NCBI GenBank assembly: GCA_028281215.1
Contig: JANQKH010000556.1
Coordinates: 1-5,847 of the forward strand
From: Phycisphaeraceae bacterium
GTDB lineage: Bacteria; Planctomycetota; Phycisphaerae; Phycisphaerales; Phycisphaeraceae
Length of the DNA: 5,847 nt
Direction: 5' to 3'
The notes under the pieces are model-generated. The model worked only from the letters and a program-made list of their open reading frames with translations, made no database searches and was not told the origin of the DNA. The position numbers and the translations under genes are program-made. Position 1 is the stretch's first letter. Each line of letters begins with the position of its first letter. This document shows, piece by piece, positions 1 through 5,847 of this stretch.

Positions 1-2
1 AT

Positions 3-1271
3 GACGACGGCAACGCGGCGCTGACCAGCCTGGAACTGGATACCGCCAACAACATTTTCACCGCGCAGTTGATGGAGTTGATCGACACGTTCGGCGACCC
101 CAACCGACCGGGTTACAACGACGGAGTGATCAATCACCTGGACCGTTACGCCAAGATTCAGGGGCAGATTCGCATCCTTGCGGACATGCAAAGCTGGCTC
201 GACGGCGCTGCGGGGGGGACCTATCAGGATTACTTCGGCGGGTCGATCCGCCCGGACCACAACAAGGCACCGCTGGAATTTGAGTCGGACGAAACCACGC
301 TCTTTGACTTTACCGCACAGGATTTTGACGTCGACAGTTTCCGCACGCTCGCCAACGGTGATTTTGAAACGCAGGTTGATCAGAACAGCGCGTTACACGA
401 TCCGAACGATCCCACTTCGCCGGAGCCGGCCGGTGAGATCGCCTTCGAATCCGTCCCGTTCGGTTCGCCGCACCCGTATGACTACTACGATCGGCCGGTG
501 TTCCGGAACATGACGTTCACGAATGTGAAAATCCCCAAAGGCACCAACGCGTTGTTCGTCAACTGCAAGTTCATCGGCACAACCTTCGTCGAAATGGAAA
601 CGCTGAACACCGACGACAACTATAACTTCGCCGGCATGCTCGAATCCGATGGTTCGCCCAAACATCCGGACAAGGTCGCCGTCGTGGGTTCCACGCCGGT
701 GTCCGACACCAAGACCATCGCGAACAACATTCGATTCGACAGTTGCACGTTTGAAGGCGGCGTCGTGACCGACGCGCCATTGCAATACACGCACGTGCGC
801 AACAAAATCACCTTCACCGGCAAGACCAAATTCATTCTCGAAGAGTCGGTCAACCTGTCCTCTTCCGAGAAGATCATGTTCCAGCGCAGTACGATTCTGG
901 CGCCACAGGTGTCGTTGGAAATGGGTACCTTTGTCAGTCCCGCCGACTCATCGGAAACGGTGAACTTGTCGGGCACGATCGTTGCCGGTTTGGCGGACCT
1001 GCGCGGTCAGATCAAAATCAACGGCGCCTTGATCACCACGTTTGAACCGACCAGCAACAGCGGTCCCGTGCTGGGTGACACCAGCCCGCAGTTCAACACC
1101 ACGCTGGGTTACTTCCCGTCGGAAGACGGCGACTTGGAATCGGAATTGCCCGTCGACGGTATCGGGGTGATTCATGTGCGGTACGACCCAACCATTCCGT
1201 TGCCGGACGGCATCCTTGGACCAGTGACGCTTGAGCCGGTGTATTCAACTTACATCGAGGGCGGAAACTGA
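3..1271 (+). CDS. Probable PilX-like pilus-assembly/surface protein, 5'-truncated by the window
   Basis: The reading frame is open from base 3 to the TGA at 1269-1271 (422 visible residues). The true start and any N-terminal prepilin or membrane segment lie upstream, so the first internal ATG (69) is not the start. The visible protein is acidic, rich in Asp, Asn, Thr and Gly, and has no membrane helix. Its middle (about 500-1030) has alternating beta-type stretches, with two related turns ending in N-C-K-F-x-G (Cys codon 564) and S-C-T-F-x-G (Cys codon 744), suggesting a parallel beta-helix-like fold. The C-terminus contains VRYDPTIPLPDGI, a tail I associate with PilX-like proteins of planctomycete pilus clusters; this is from memory and not checked. 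The prepilin gene 78 bases downstream supports a pilus or type II secretion role. Coding status is near certain; the product name is moderate. It could be another secreted beta-helix protein. Confidence 0.62.
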   Translation, partial: DDGNAALTSLELDTANNIFTAQLMELIDTFGDPNRPGYNDGVINHLDRYAKIQGQIRILADMQSWLDGAAGGTYQDYFGGSIRPDHNKAPLEFESDETTLFDFTAQDFDVDSFRTLANGDFETQVDQNSALHDPNDPTSPEPAGEIAFESVPFGSPHPYDYYDRPVFRNMTFTNVKIPKGTNALFVNCKFIGTTFVEMETLNTDDNYNFAGMLESDGSPKHPDKVAVVGSTPVSDTKTIANNIRFDSCTFEGGVVTDAPLQYTHVRNKITFTGKTKFILEESVNLSSSEKIMFQRSTILAPQVSLEMGTFVSPADSSETVNLSGTIVAGLADLRGQIKINGALITTFEPTSNSGPVLGDTSPQFNTTLGYFPSEDGDLESELPVDGIGVIHVRYDPTIPLPDGILGPVTLEPVYSTYIEGGN

Positions 1272-1335
1272 CGTTAAGTGGTGTGGGCATGGCCCGCACA
1301 ACGAAGCTACGAAGCGGACCAACCGTTGGCGCGTG

Positions 1336-1344
1336 AAGGAAAGG
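1336..1344 (+). promoter_or_regulatory. Ribosome binding site choosing the ATG at 1350
   Basis: AAGGA (1336-1340) is followed by AAGG (1341-1344), 9 and 5 bases before ATG 1350. The in-frame GTGs at 1278 and 1281 have no comparable purine tract and would add 24 and 23 residues that do not resemble a prepilin leader. The ATG at 1350 is therefore preferred. Confidence 0.6.
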
Positions 1345-1349
1345 CGAAG

Positions 1350-1970
1350 ATGAAACAGGTCACTGCAATAAACTCCATGCAACGCATTCGCGGCACCGTC
1401 CGCCGCGGTTTGTCGCTGGTGGAAATGCTCGCCGCCCTGGCGATCAGCGCCATGTTGCTGACCGCCACGATGGTCGCGCTCGACGCCAGTTTCCTCGCCT
1501 ACGCCGACGCGTCCGAGCAGGCGTCCACGCAGGCGGCGACGCGCATGATCTCGCACCGCTTGGTTACGCTGATCCGCACCAGCACCGCGCACGGGCCGTT
1601 GGAAGCTGACGCATCGACCACCCCGCCGGTCACCCTGACGGGCAACACCGTGACCAGCCATTTCATCGAGTTGATTGACCAGAATGAGAACATCATCCGC
1701 GTCGAATACCGGGCTGATGACCAGGAACTGTGGTTGCACACCACGCCGGCCGCCGGCGGGGCGACCAGCGAGCATCCGTTGATCGGCGGCGTCACCAACT
1801 GCACCTTCACCTCGCTGCGGCGGTACAACGACGACGGTCTGCTTGTACTGGAGCGGGCAACGATGGATCTGACCGTCGAGCCGGACGACGATGCGACTCT
1901 CGCCCTCGAAAACGGGCGAAAAACCCCGGTTCGGGTCATCGCCTCGACCATGCCCCGCCGACTGGAATGA
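1350..1970 (+). CDS. Type IV prepilin-like protein, PilW/GspJ-like minor pilin
   Basis: A 206-residue protein with a classic class III (prepilin) signal. A 20-residue basic leader ends in R-R-G, then comes LSLVEMLAALAISAMLL: cleavage after Gly20, Glu at mature position 5, and a hydrophobic helix of about 20 residues. Prepilin peptidase would cut and methylate it on the cytoplasmic side before assembly into a pilus or pseudopilus. The rest is a polar, beta-rich globular domain with one Cys (in NCTFTSL). Length and the single N-terminal helix fit PilW/GspJ-type minor pilins, which cap or initiate fibres. The C-terminal PVRVIASTMPRRLE is the kind of ending I associate with such proteins in planctomycetes. 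It lies 78 bases after the preceding surface-protein gene on the same strand, so the two probably share an operon. The prepilin call is firm; the subtype (PilW or GspJ) is inferred. Confidence 0.85.
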   Translation: MKQVTAINSMQRIRGTVRRGLSLVEMLAALAISAMLLTATMVALDASFLAYADASEQASTQAATRMISHRLVTLIRTSTAHGPLEADASTTPPVTLTGNTVTSHFIELIDQNENIIRVEYRADDQELWLHTTPAAGGATSEHPLIGGVTNCTFTSLRRYNDDGLLVLERATMDLTVEPDDDATLALENGRKTPVRVIASTMPRRLE

Positions 1971-2051
1971 ACCCGGCGGGCACCCTGTGCGTATCATTCG
2001 ATAGGTGGCGATTCTCGCCGAAGGAAGGTCTGCGCGCAGGAGACATGAATC

Positions 2052-2128
2052 GATTGTGAGTTTTGTAACGGTTATTGGGGTCCGCCCGGATGCGATCCGA
2101 GGCGTGATCCGGTTCGCCTATCACAATC
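2052..2128 (+). promoter_or_regulatory. Nested inverted repeats, candidate structured leader RNA
   Basis: GATTGTGA (2052-2059) is an exact reverse complement of TCACAATC (2121-2128). Pairing can extend by ATC (2049-2051) with GAT (2131-2133) across a two-base bulge. Inside lies CGCCCGGAT (2083-2091), loop GCG, then ATCCG (2095-2099), a bulged A and GGCG (2101-2104), giving a nine-pair stem. A competing pairing CCGGAT (2086-2091) with ATCCGG (2107-2112) is mutually exclusive with the inner hairpin. No T-tract follows, so this is not a plain terminator. It lies 125 bases before the OmpH-like gene. It does not match a riboswitch class I know, and such repeats can arise by chance. Confidence 0.3.
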
Positions 2129-2242
2129 ATGATCTTTCCGCAGTGTTTGGTCGATTGATTCCGGGGCTGATGGTGGTGGTTTTGATGTTGAATTGTTTTT
2201 CTCACAGCCCCCGTTCGGGCATCGCGACTTATCAGTCACGTT

Positions 2243-2248
2243 AGGAGG
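2243..2248 (+). promoter_or_regulatory. Strong Shine-Dalgarno AGGAGG fixing the start at 2253
   Basis: A full AGGAGG lies 4 bases before ATG 2253. The upstream in-frame candidate at 2193 would put 20 non-signal residues before a perfect Sec signal peptide. ATG 2253 is therefore the start. Confidence 0.85.
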
Positions 2249-2252
2249 CAAC

Positions 2253-3428
2253 ATGCATCGCTGGTTGATTGGAGTCATCGTTCTGGCAGTCGGCGCAAGC
2301 GTGGGACACGCGGATGAGCTGACCGACCTCAAAGCGAAAAACAAAGCGCTGGAGTCGGAAAATGCGGCGCTTAAAGCTCAGCTTGACGCGCTGACGCGCC
2401 GGCTCGCAGCCGTGCAAGGCGAAAAGGCGCAGATCGACGCCAAGTTCGGCGCGCTGTCTCGTCGCCTGGCGAGTATCGAAAACGGCATCATCAACATGGA
2501 AACCGCACTGTCCAAGCAGTTGCAGCAGACGATCGACCGTCTGGCCATGTTGGAGTCCGGCGGCGTACGGCCGACGCGGAGCAACACCTTCGCCAAAGCG
2601 GATGACCGGAACAACCAAAGCACGCACAACACCACCCGGCCGAACACAAACTACAACCCTCGCACCAATCACACGCCCACCAAGCAGACGAACAATGCCA
2701 ACACAGGCACCGACACCAAGTCCATCGCCCGTGCCGACACCAAGCGACCGCCCATCACCTTGCCCGATCGGACCAAGACCACCGATCCCGTGCGACCGAA
2801 GCGAAACGATCCGGTGACCAAGGAGAGAGACCCGATCAGGCCCCCGGTGAAACCTCCGATCACCCAGCCGATCGTTCGGCCTCGTGTCCCCCGCACGCGC
2901 GTCACCGGCGACGGCCTGCCAACGACCATTGCCGTGGTCGACATGGTCGAAGTCTTTAACAACCTCCGCGAAAAACATACCGTGGAAGAAAGCCTGAACG
3001 ATCTGGTTCACGCGGTGAAATTCCAGGACAAGAAGTGGGCCGAGCAGGTTCGTTCGTACCAGCTTGATCTTGAATTACTTGAAAAAGGCTCGCTGGCGTA
3101 CCTCAACAAGCAACACCAGATTGACAAGGCGCGGATTCAATGGCGGGTCGATCTGGCTGCGGCGAAAGCGGCGCTCAACCGCAAACGCGGTGAACGCATG
3201 AAAGCGCTCTACCAGAAGATGGTTGATGTTTGCGGTCGCGTCGCTCACGACAACGGCTTCGACATGATCCTCTTCCAGGAGCCCGAGCCCGACTACAAGA
3301 ACTTCCGCTCGGTCGGCGATCTGGCCGGCTCCCGTATGGTGCTCCGCTCCAATGAAAGCGTTGACCTGACCGAACAGGTGATTCGCCTGTTGAACCGTGA
3401 ATTTGTGACCGACAACGCCGGTGAATAA
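2253..3428 (+). CDS. Secreted OmpH/Skp-family protein with N-terminal coiled coil and long Asn/Thr/Pro-rich linker
   Basis: 391 residues. A Sec signal peptide (1-20, MHRWLIGVIVLAVGASVGHA, cut before Asp21) exports it to the periplasm. Residues 21-102 form a coiled coil with a heptad series L26, N30, L33, N37, L40, L44, L47, L51. Residues about 106-224 are a low-complexity basic linker, first Asn/Thr-rich, then Pro/Arg/Lys/Thr-rich. Residues about 225-391 match the OmpH (Skp-like) domain: TIAVVDMVEVF strand, long charged helices, then GFDMILF and VDLTEQVIRLLN. Known members such as E. coli Skp are trimeric periplasmic chaperones of outer-membrane proteins, about 160 residues long, so this one is more than twice the usual size. 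It is followed by a paralogue 76 bases downstream, probably in one operon. The chaperone function is inferred from the domain; the extensions could instead give an envelope-spanning or scaffold role. Confidence 0.88.
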   Translation: MHRWLIGVIVLAVGASVGHADELTDLKAKNKALESENAALKAQLDALTRRLAAVQGEKAQIDAKFGALSRRLASIENGIINMETALSKQLQQTIDRLAMLESGGVRPTRSNTFAKADDRNNQSTHNTTRPNTNYNPRTNHTPTKQTNNANTGTDTKSIARADTKRPPITLPDRTKTTDPVRPKRNDPVTKERDPIRPPVKPPITQPIVRPRVPRTRVTGDGLPTTIAVVDMVEVFNNLREKHTVEESLNDLVHAVKFQDKKWAEQVRSYQLDLELLEKGSLAYLNKQHQIDKARIQWRVDLAAAKAALNRKRGERMKALYQKMVDVCGRVAHDNGFDMILFQEPEPDYKNFRSVGDLAGSRMVLRSNESVDLTEQVIRLLNREFVTDNAGE

Positions 3429-3491
3429 TCCGCTCGCGCGGCTCCGGCAAGCATCGTGGACGACCGTTGATTTCCAGAAAGACCTTTATCC

Positions 3492-3496
3492 AGGAA
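3492..3496 (+). promoter_or_regulatory. Ribosome binding site choosing the ATG at 3505
   Basis: AGGAA lies 8 bases before ATG 3505. The in-frame GTG at 3421 overlaps the end of the previous gene and would place 28 extra residues before the signal peptide, so 3505 is the better start. Confidence 0.7.
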
Positions 3497-3504
3497 CTGA
3501 TGAT

Positions 3505-4182
3505 ATGAAACGCAACGTGTGGATCGTGGGACTGTTGGCCATCGTGTTCGCCTCGCAGGCATTTGCCCAGCCGGCTCCGACGGCGGCCGAATACAAACGC
3601 CTGCTCGAAGAAAATCGCAAGCTTCAGGAAGAAAACAAACGCTTGCGCGAAGCGCTCAAGGCCGGCGGGCAGAACTCCAGTGCGACCGCTGTCGTCGACC
3701 TCAAACGCGTCTACGACTCCTTGCGCGAAAAGGTCAGCATCGAAGCGGAACTCAAAACCCGCGAGCAGGTTTTCGAAGCCGAGCGCGAGAAGCGCGAAAC
3801 CAAAGTTAAGGATCTTCAGGAAACCCTCAAGGGTTTGACCAGCGGCACGCCGCAGTACGTGCAAACGCAGGAAGACCTGGAAAAAGCGCTCGGCGAACAC
3901 CGCGTGTGGATCACCATCGAAGCCGGCAAGATCAACCGCGACCGCGCCAACTGGATCAAGAAGATCTACAACAAAATGATGGACGCCATCGATCAGGAAG
4001 CGTCGGTCAAGGGCTACGATCTGGTGTTGTTCAAGATTCCGCCGATCGATTTCGCCGAAGTCAGCTCCAACGAAGTGGCCGGCAAAATCGCCACCCGTAA
4101 AGTGCTCTGGTCCGTTGACGAACTGGACCTGACCGATGCGGTGATCCAGCGGATGAACACTGCCTACCTGCGCGGCAATTGA
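3505..4182 (+). CDS. Secreted OmpH/Skp-family protein with leucine-zipper N-terminus
   Basis: 225 residues. The Sec signal peptide is residues 1-21, with cleavage after A-F-A before Gln22. A short zipper follows, with L33, N37, L40, N44, L47, L51 in the a/d positions of successive heptads (repeated EEN-x-x-L units). The OmpH domain starts at about residue 61 (AVVDLKRVYDSLREK), continues as long charged helices, and ends with GYDLVLF, a loop, KVLWSVDELDLTDAVIQRMN. The family acts in the periplasm as a trimeric 'grasping' chaperone for unfolded outer-membrane proteins. It is clearly a paralogue of the gene before it: shared AVVD-x-x-x-V-[FY]-x-x-LREK and shared Y-x-KM-x-D near the last helix. 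It ends 22 bases before a strong terminator, so it is probably the last gene of its transcript. The family call is firm; the exact client or role is unknown. Confidence 0.9.
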   Translation: MKRNVWIVGLLAIVFASQAFAQPAPTAAEYKRLLEENRKLQEENKRLREALKAGGQNSSATAVVDLKRVYDSLREKVSIEAELKTREQVFEAEREKRETKVKDLQETLKGLTSGTPQYVQTQEDLEKALGEHRVWITIEAGKINRDRANWIKKIYNKMMDAIDQEASVKGYDLVLFKIPPIDFAEVSSNEVAGKIATRKVLWSVDELDLTDAVIQRMNTAYLRGN

Positions 4183-4204
4183 TCCTTGCATTCAACCCAC
4201 CATC

Positions 4205-4236
4205 AAAAACGCGGCGTCTTTCGATGCCGCGTTTTT
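4205..4236 (+). terminator. Strong intrinsic terminator after the OmpH-like pair
   Basis: AAAAACGCGGC (4205-4215) is perfectly complementary to GCCGCGTTTTT (4226-4236). Three more pairs (GTC/GAT, one G-U) close a TTTC loop at 4219-4222, giving a 14-pair stem with a T-tract on the 3' side. The A-tract on the 5' side means it could also stop transcription from the - strand. It separates the envelope genes from the suf operon. Confidence 0.93.
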
Positions 4237-4244
4237 CTATGCCG

Positions 4245-4274
4245 TTGCACAAACGCGCGCCACGGGTCTATGAT
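4245..4274 (+). promoter_or_regulatory. Candidate sigma-70-type promoter for sufS-sufU
   Basis: TTGCAC (4245-4250) and TATGAT (4269-4274, one mismatch from TATAAT) are 18 bases apart, directly after the terminator and about 40 bases before sufS. The -10 is good and the -35 weak (only TTG matches). Position between a terminator and an operon start makes a promoter necessary here, but the exact boxes are inferred. Confidence 0.45.
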
Positions 4275-4293
4275 GCAGCGCTTCGCTATGATG
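4268..4293 (+). repeat. Direct repeat CTATGATG x2 in the sufS upstream region
   Basis: CTATGATG occurs at 4268-4275 and again at 4286-4293, start-to-start distance 18 bases. Both copies contain TATGAT, so they could be two -10 elements or a tandem regulator site. The second copy has no -35-like hexamer at the right distance. Confidence 0.5.
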
Positions 4294-4312
4294 AGCGCCT
4301 GAGACGTTTGCC

Positions 4313-5557
4313 ATGACCATGTCCGTTCAAACCGATGCCGCCTTCGATGTCGAAACGGTTCGCCGCGACTTCCCCATTCTCGCGACAAGCGTCGGCGACA
4401 AACCGTTGGTCTACTTGGACAACGCCGCGACCGCCCAAAAGCCGCAGGCGGTGATTGATGCGCTGACCCAGTTCTACGCCCACCACAACGCCAACGTGCA
4501 CCGCGGCCTGCATCACCTCAGCGAAAAGGCGACCGTCGCTTATGAACAGTCGCGGGAAACCGCCCGGCGATTCCTCAACGCCTCGTCTACCGATGAAATC
4601 ATCTTCGTTCGCGGCACGACCGAGGCGATCAACCTCGTCGCACAATCCTTCGGCCGACCGCGGCTCACCGCCGGCGATGAAGTGGTCATCACCGGAATGG
4701 AACATCATTCCAACATCGTGCCTTGGCAGTTGATGTGCGAACAGACCGGCGCCGCGTTGCGCGTCGTTCCCGTCGATGATCGCGGCGCGTTGGATCTGGA
4801 CGCGTATGAAAAACTATTGTCGTCCCGCACGAAATTGGTGTCGATTGCACACGTGTCAAACGCGCTGGGTACGGTCAATCCCGTGCAGCAAGTGATTCGC
4901 TCGGCTCACGCGCAAGGCGCAGTGGTGATGCTGGACGGCGCGCAGGCCGCTCCGCATCAGGCTATTGATGTGCAGGACTTGGACGCCGACTTTTACGCCT
5001 TCTCCGGGCACAAGGTGTTTGGGCCGACGGGTATCGGCGTGTTGTTCGGTCGCAAGTCGTTACTCGCGGACATGCCGCCTTATCACGGTGGTGGTGAAAT
5101 GATCCGTTCGGTTACGTTTGAGAAGACGACGTACAAACCGCCTCCCGCGCGGTTTGAGGCCGGCACGCCGAATATCGCCGGCGCGGTCGGGCTTGCCGCG
5201 GCGCTGCAATACGTGGCCGACATCGGTCACGATCGCATCGCAGCATACGAAACCGACCTGCTTCAATACGTCACTGAACAGATGAGCGCGATTGAGGGCC
5301 TACGCATCATCGGCACCGCGCCCGAAAAAGCGGCGGTGATTTCCTTCACGCTCGATAACGCGCATCCGCACGACATCGCCACCATTCTCGACACGCAGGG
5401 CATCGCCGTCCGCGCCGGGCATCACTGTGCCCAACCGTTGATGAAACGCTTCGGCGTGCCCGCGACCGCCCGCGCGTCGCTGGCGTTTTACAACACCAAG
5501 GCTGAAATCGACGCACTAGTGCAAGCGATCGTCAAGGTGCGGGAGATGTTTCATTGA
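4313..5557 (+). CDS. sufS: Cysteine desulfurase SufS (type II, PLP-dependent)
   Basis: 414 residues, full length for SufS. It removes sulfur from L-cysteine (releasing alanine) and holds it as an enzyme persulfide for Fe-S cluster assembly in the cytoplasm. Catalytic features are all present: His131 in MEHHSNIVPW (stacks on PLP), Asp208 and Gln211 in MLDGAQAAPH, the PLP Schiff-base Lys234 in SGHKVFGPTG, the persulfide Cys372 in RAGHHCAQPLM, and Arg387 in ATARASLAFYNT (substrate carboxylate). All sit exactly 8 residues after their E. coli SufS counterparts (H123, D200, Q203, K226, C364, R379), so the core has no net insertion or deletion. The short Cys loop marks SufS rather than IscS. Starts at 4313 or 4319 are both possible; weak GAGA (4301-4304) is 8 bases before 4313. 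sufU follows with overlap, so SufU is the expected sulfur acceptor. Confidence 0.98.
   Translation: MTMSVQTDAAFDVETVRRDFPILATSVGDKPLVYLDNAATAQKPQAVIDALTQFYAHHNANVHRGLHHLSEKATVAYEQSRETARRFLNASSTDEIIFVRGTTEAINLVAQSFGRPRLTAGDEVVITGMEHHSNIVPWQLMCEQTGAALRVVPVDDRGALDLDAYEKLLSSRTKLVSIAHVSNALGTVNPVQQVIRSAHAQGAVVMLDGAQAAPHQAIDVQDLDADFYAFSGHKVFGPTGIGVLFGRKSLLADMPPYHGGGEMIRSVTFEKTTYKPPPARFEAGTPNIAGAVGLAAALQYVADIGHDRIAAYETDLLQYVTEQMSAIEGLRIIGTAPEKAAVISFTLDNAHPHDIATILDTQGIAVRAGHHCAQPLMKRFGVPATARASLAFYNTKAEIDALVQAIVKVREMFH
5541..5545 (+). promoter_or_regulatory. Ribosome binding site for sufU inside the end of sufS
   Basis: GGGAG lies 8 bases before the TTG at 5554. There is no ATG in frame near the expected N-terminus, so this site supports the TTG start and translational coupling to sufS. 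Confidence 0.6.
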
Positions 5558-5847
5558 GCGATTTTCTTGACGAGCTTTACCAGGATTTGATCCTGGATCA
5601 CAGCAAAAGCCCGCGCAACCGTCGGGCGCTCGAATCGCCCGACCGCACGGCTGAGGGGTACAACCCGTTGTGCGGCGACCAGGTGAAGGTCTACCTGCTG
5701 CTTGAAGGCGACACCATCAAAGATGTCAGTTTCACCGGTCAGGCTTGCGCGATCTGTACCGCCTCCGCGTCCATGATGACCGACGCTGTGCGCGGCCAAA
5801 ACCAAGGCGACGCCGAGGAGCAGATTCAACGGTTCCGCGATCGGCTG
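5554..5847 (+). CDS. sufU: SufU-type Fe-S assembly protein / sulfur acceptor, 3'-truncated by the window
   Basis: The first 98 residues are visible; the family is usually about 140-150. The start is a TTG overlapping the sufS stop by 4 bases (TTGA); the protein begins SDFLDELYQDLILDH, matching SufU N-termini. The motif NPLCGD supplies Cys40 and Asp42, and GQACAICTASASMM supplies Cys65; by analogy with Bacillus SufU these bind zinc and take the persulfide sulfur from SufS, while the third conserved Cys would lie beyond the window. The SASMM segment and the spacing between the Cys motifs fit SufU rather than IscU. There is an extra Cys68 where Bacillus-type SufU usually has Ser. Overlap with sufS implies co-translation in stoichiometric amounts. 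The sufBCD scaffold genes are not in the window and may lie downstream or elsewhere. Confidence 0.95.
   Translation, partial: MSDFLDELYQDLILDHSKSPRNRRALESPDRTAEGYNPLCGDQVKVYLLLEGDTIKDVSFTGQACAICTASASMMTDAVRGQNQGDAEEQIQRFRDRL

Larger units (their letters stand above)
1971..2252 (+). other. 282-base non-coding gap with inverted repeats (possible leader of the OmpH pair)
   Basis: No credible gene. The only longer open frame (GTG 2005 to 2244) has a composition unlike the neighbours and no recognisable motif. Visible structure: a small hairpin GGCGA-TTC-TCGCC (2007-2019), a long-range inverted repeat (2052-2059 with 2121-2128), a GC-rich hairpin (2083-2104), and GCCC/GGGC (2207-2210 with 2217-2220) just before the ribosome binding site. 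TATCAT (1992-1997) resembles a -10 box but has no matching -35. I see no convincing promoter and no T-tract terminator for the pilin genes. The segment 2161-2206 is T/G-rich on the + strand. Confidence 0.6.

Noticed and set aside
1..24. ATG at the first base opening a small ORF
   Set aside because: It stops after seven codons (TGA 22-24) and is out of frame with the long coding region that is already open from base 3.
2054..2126. TTGTGA and TCACAA halves resembling a CRP operator
   Set aside because: CRP-type half-sites are separated by about 6 bases; here the gap is over 60 bases, so a single dimer site is not plausible.
2005..2244. 79-codon + strand open frame in the gap before the OmpH pair
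   Set aside because: GTG start, no matching family motif, and it runs through inverted repeats up to the next ribosome binding site; most likely non-coding.
2241..3011. Minus-strand open frame (256 codons) opposite the first OmpH-like gene
   Set aside because: Arg/Gly/Val-rich composition typical of reverse-frame translation of GC-rich coding DNA; no motif.
3421..3504. N-terminal extension of the second OmpH-like protein from GTG 3421
   Set aside because: It would bury the Sec signal peptide 28 residues from the N-terminus; ATG 3505 has a well-placed AGGAA.
3175..4191. Long minus-strand open frame (338 codons) across the OmpH-like genes
   Set aside because: It is the antisense shadow of charged coiled-coil codons. 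It has no recognisable domain, and the + strand genes have signal peptides, ribosome sites and a terminator.

Overview
The window is a moderately GC-rich bacterial chromosome segment with every recognised gene on the + strand. I see no rRNA, tRNA, CRISPR array, insertion sequence or phage gene. The best guess for the host is a planctomycete, possibly class Phycisphaerae. This rests on PilX-like and PilW/GspJ-like pilus genes, secreted OmpH/Skp-like paralogues away from their usual bamA/lpxD neighbours, and a SufS-SufU pair. It is inference from gene style and order, not proof.

Layout. (1) 3-1271 is the 3' part of a large acidic, beta-rich secreted protein whose start lies left of the window. 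It is probably a PilX-like component of a type IV pilus or type II secretion-like cluster. (2) 1350-1970 encodes a short prepilin with a textbook class III signal (G|LSLVE), PilW/GspJ-like, and closes that cluster. (3) 1971-2252 is a 282-base non-coding gap holding several inverted repeats that could form a structured leader RNA. (4) 2253-3428 and 3505-4182 are two tandem OmpH/Skp-type paralogues. Both have a Sec signal peptide and an N-terminal leucine-zipper-like coiled coil before the OmpH domain; the first also carries a long Asn/Thr/Pro/Arg-rich linker. (5) 4205-4236 is a strong, near-perfect intrinsic terminator. (6) A short promoter-like interval with a direct repeat of CTATGATG precedes sufS (4313-5557). 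(7) sufU starts at a TTG that overlaps the sufS stop and runs off the right edge.

How they work together. The first two genes belong to cell-surface pilus assembly. The OmpH-like pair probably acts in the periplasm as chaperones or envelope structural proteins. SufS takes sulfur from cysteine and SufU accepts it as a persulfide, feeding Fe-S cluster assembly in the cytoplasm. The terminator separates the envelope genes from the suf operon. Nothing here is clearly an undescribed system. The most unusual items are the architecture of the OmpH pair and the structured leader before it.
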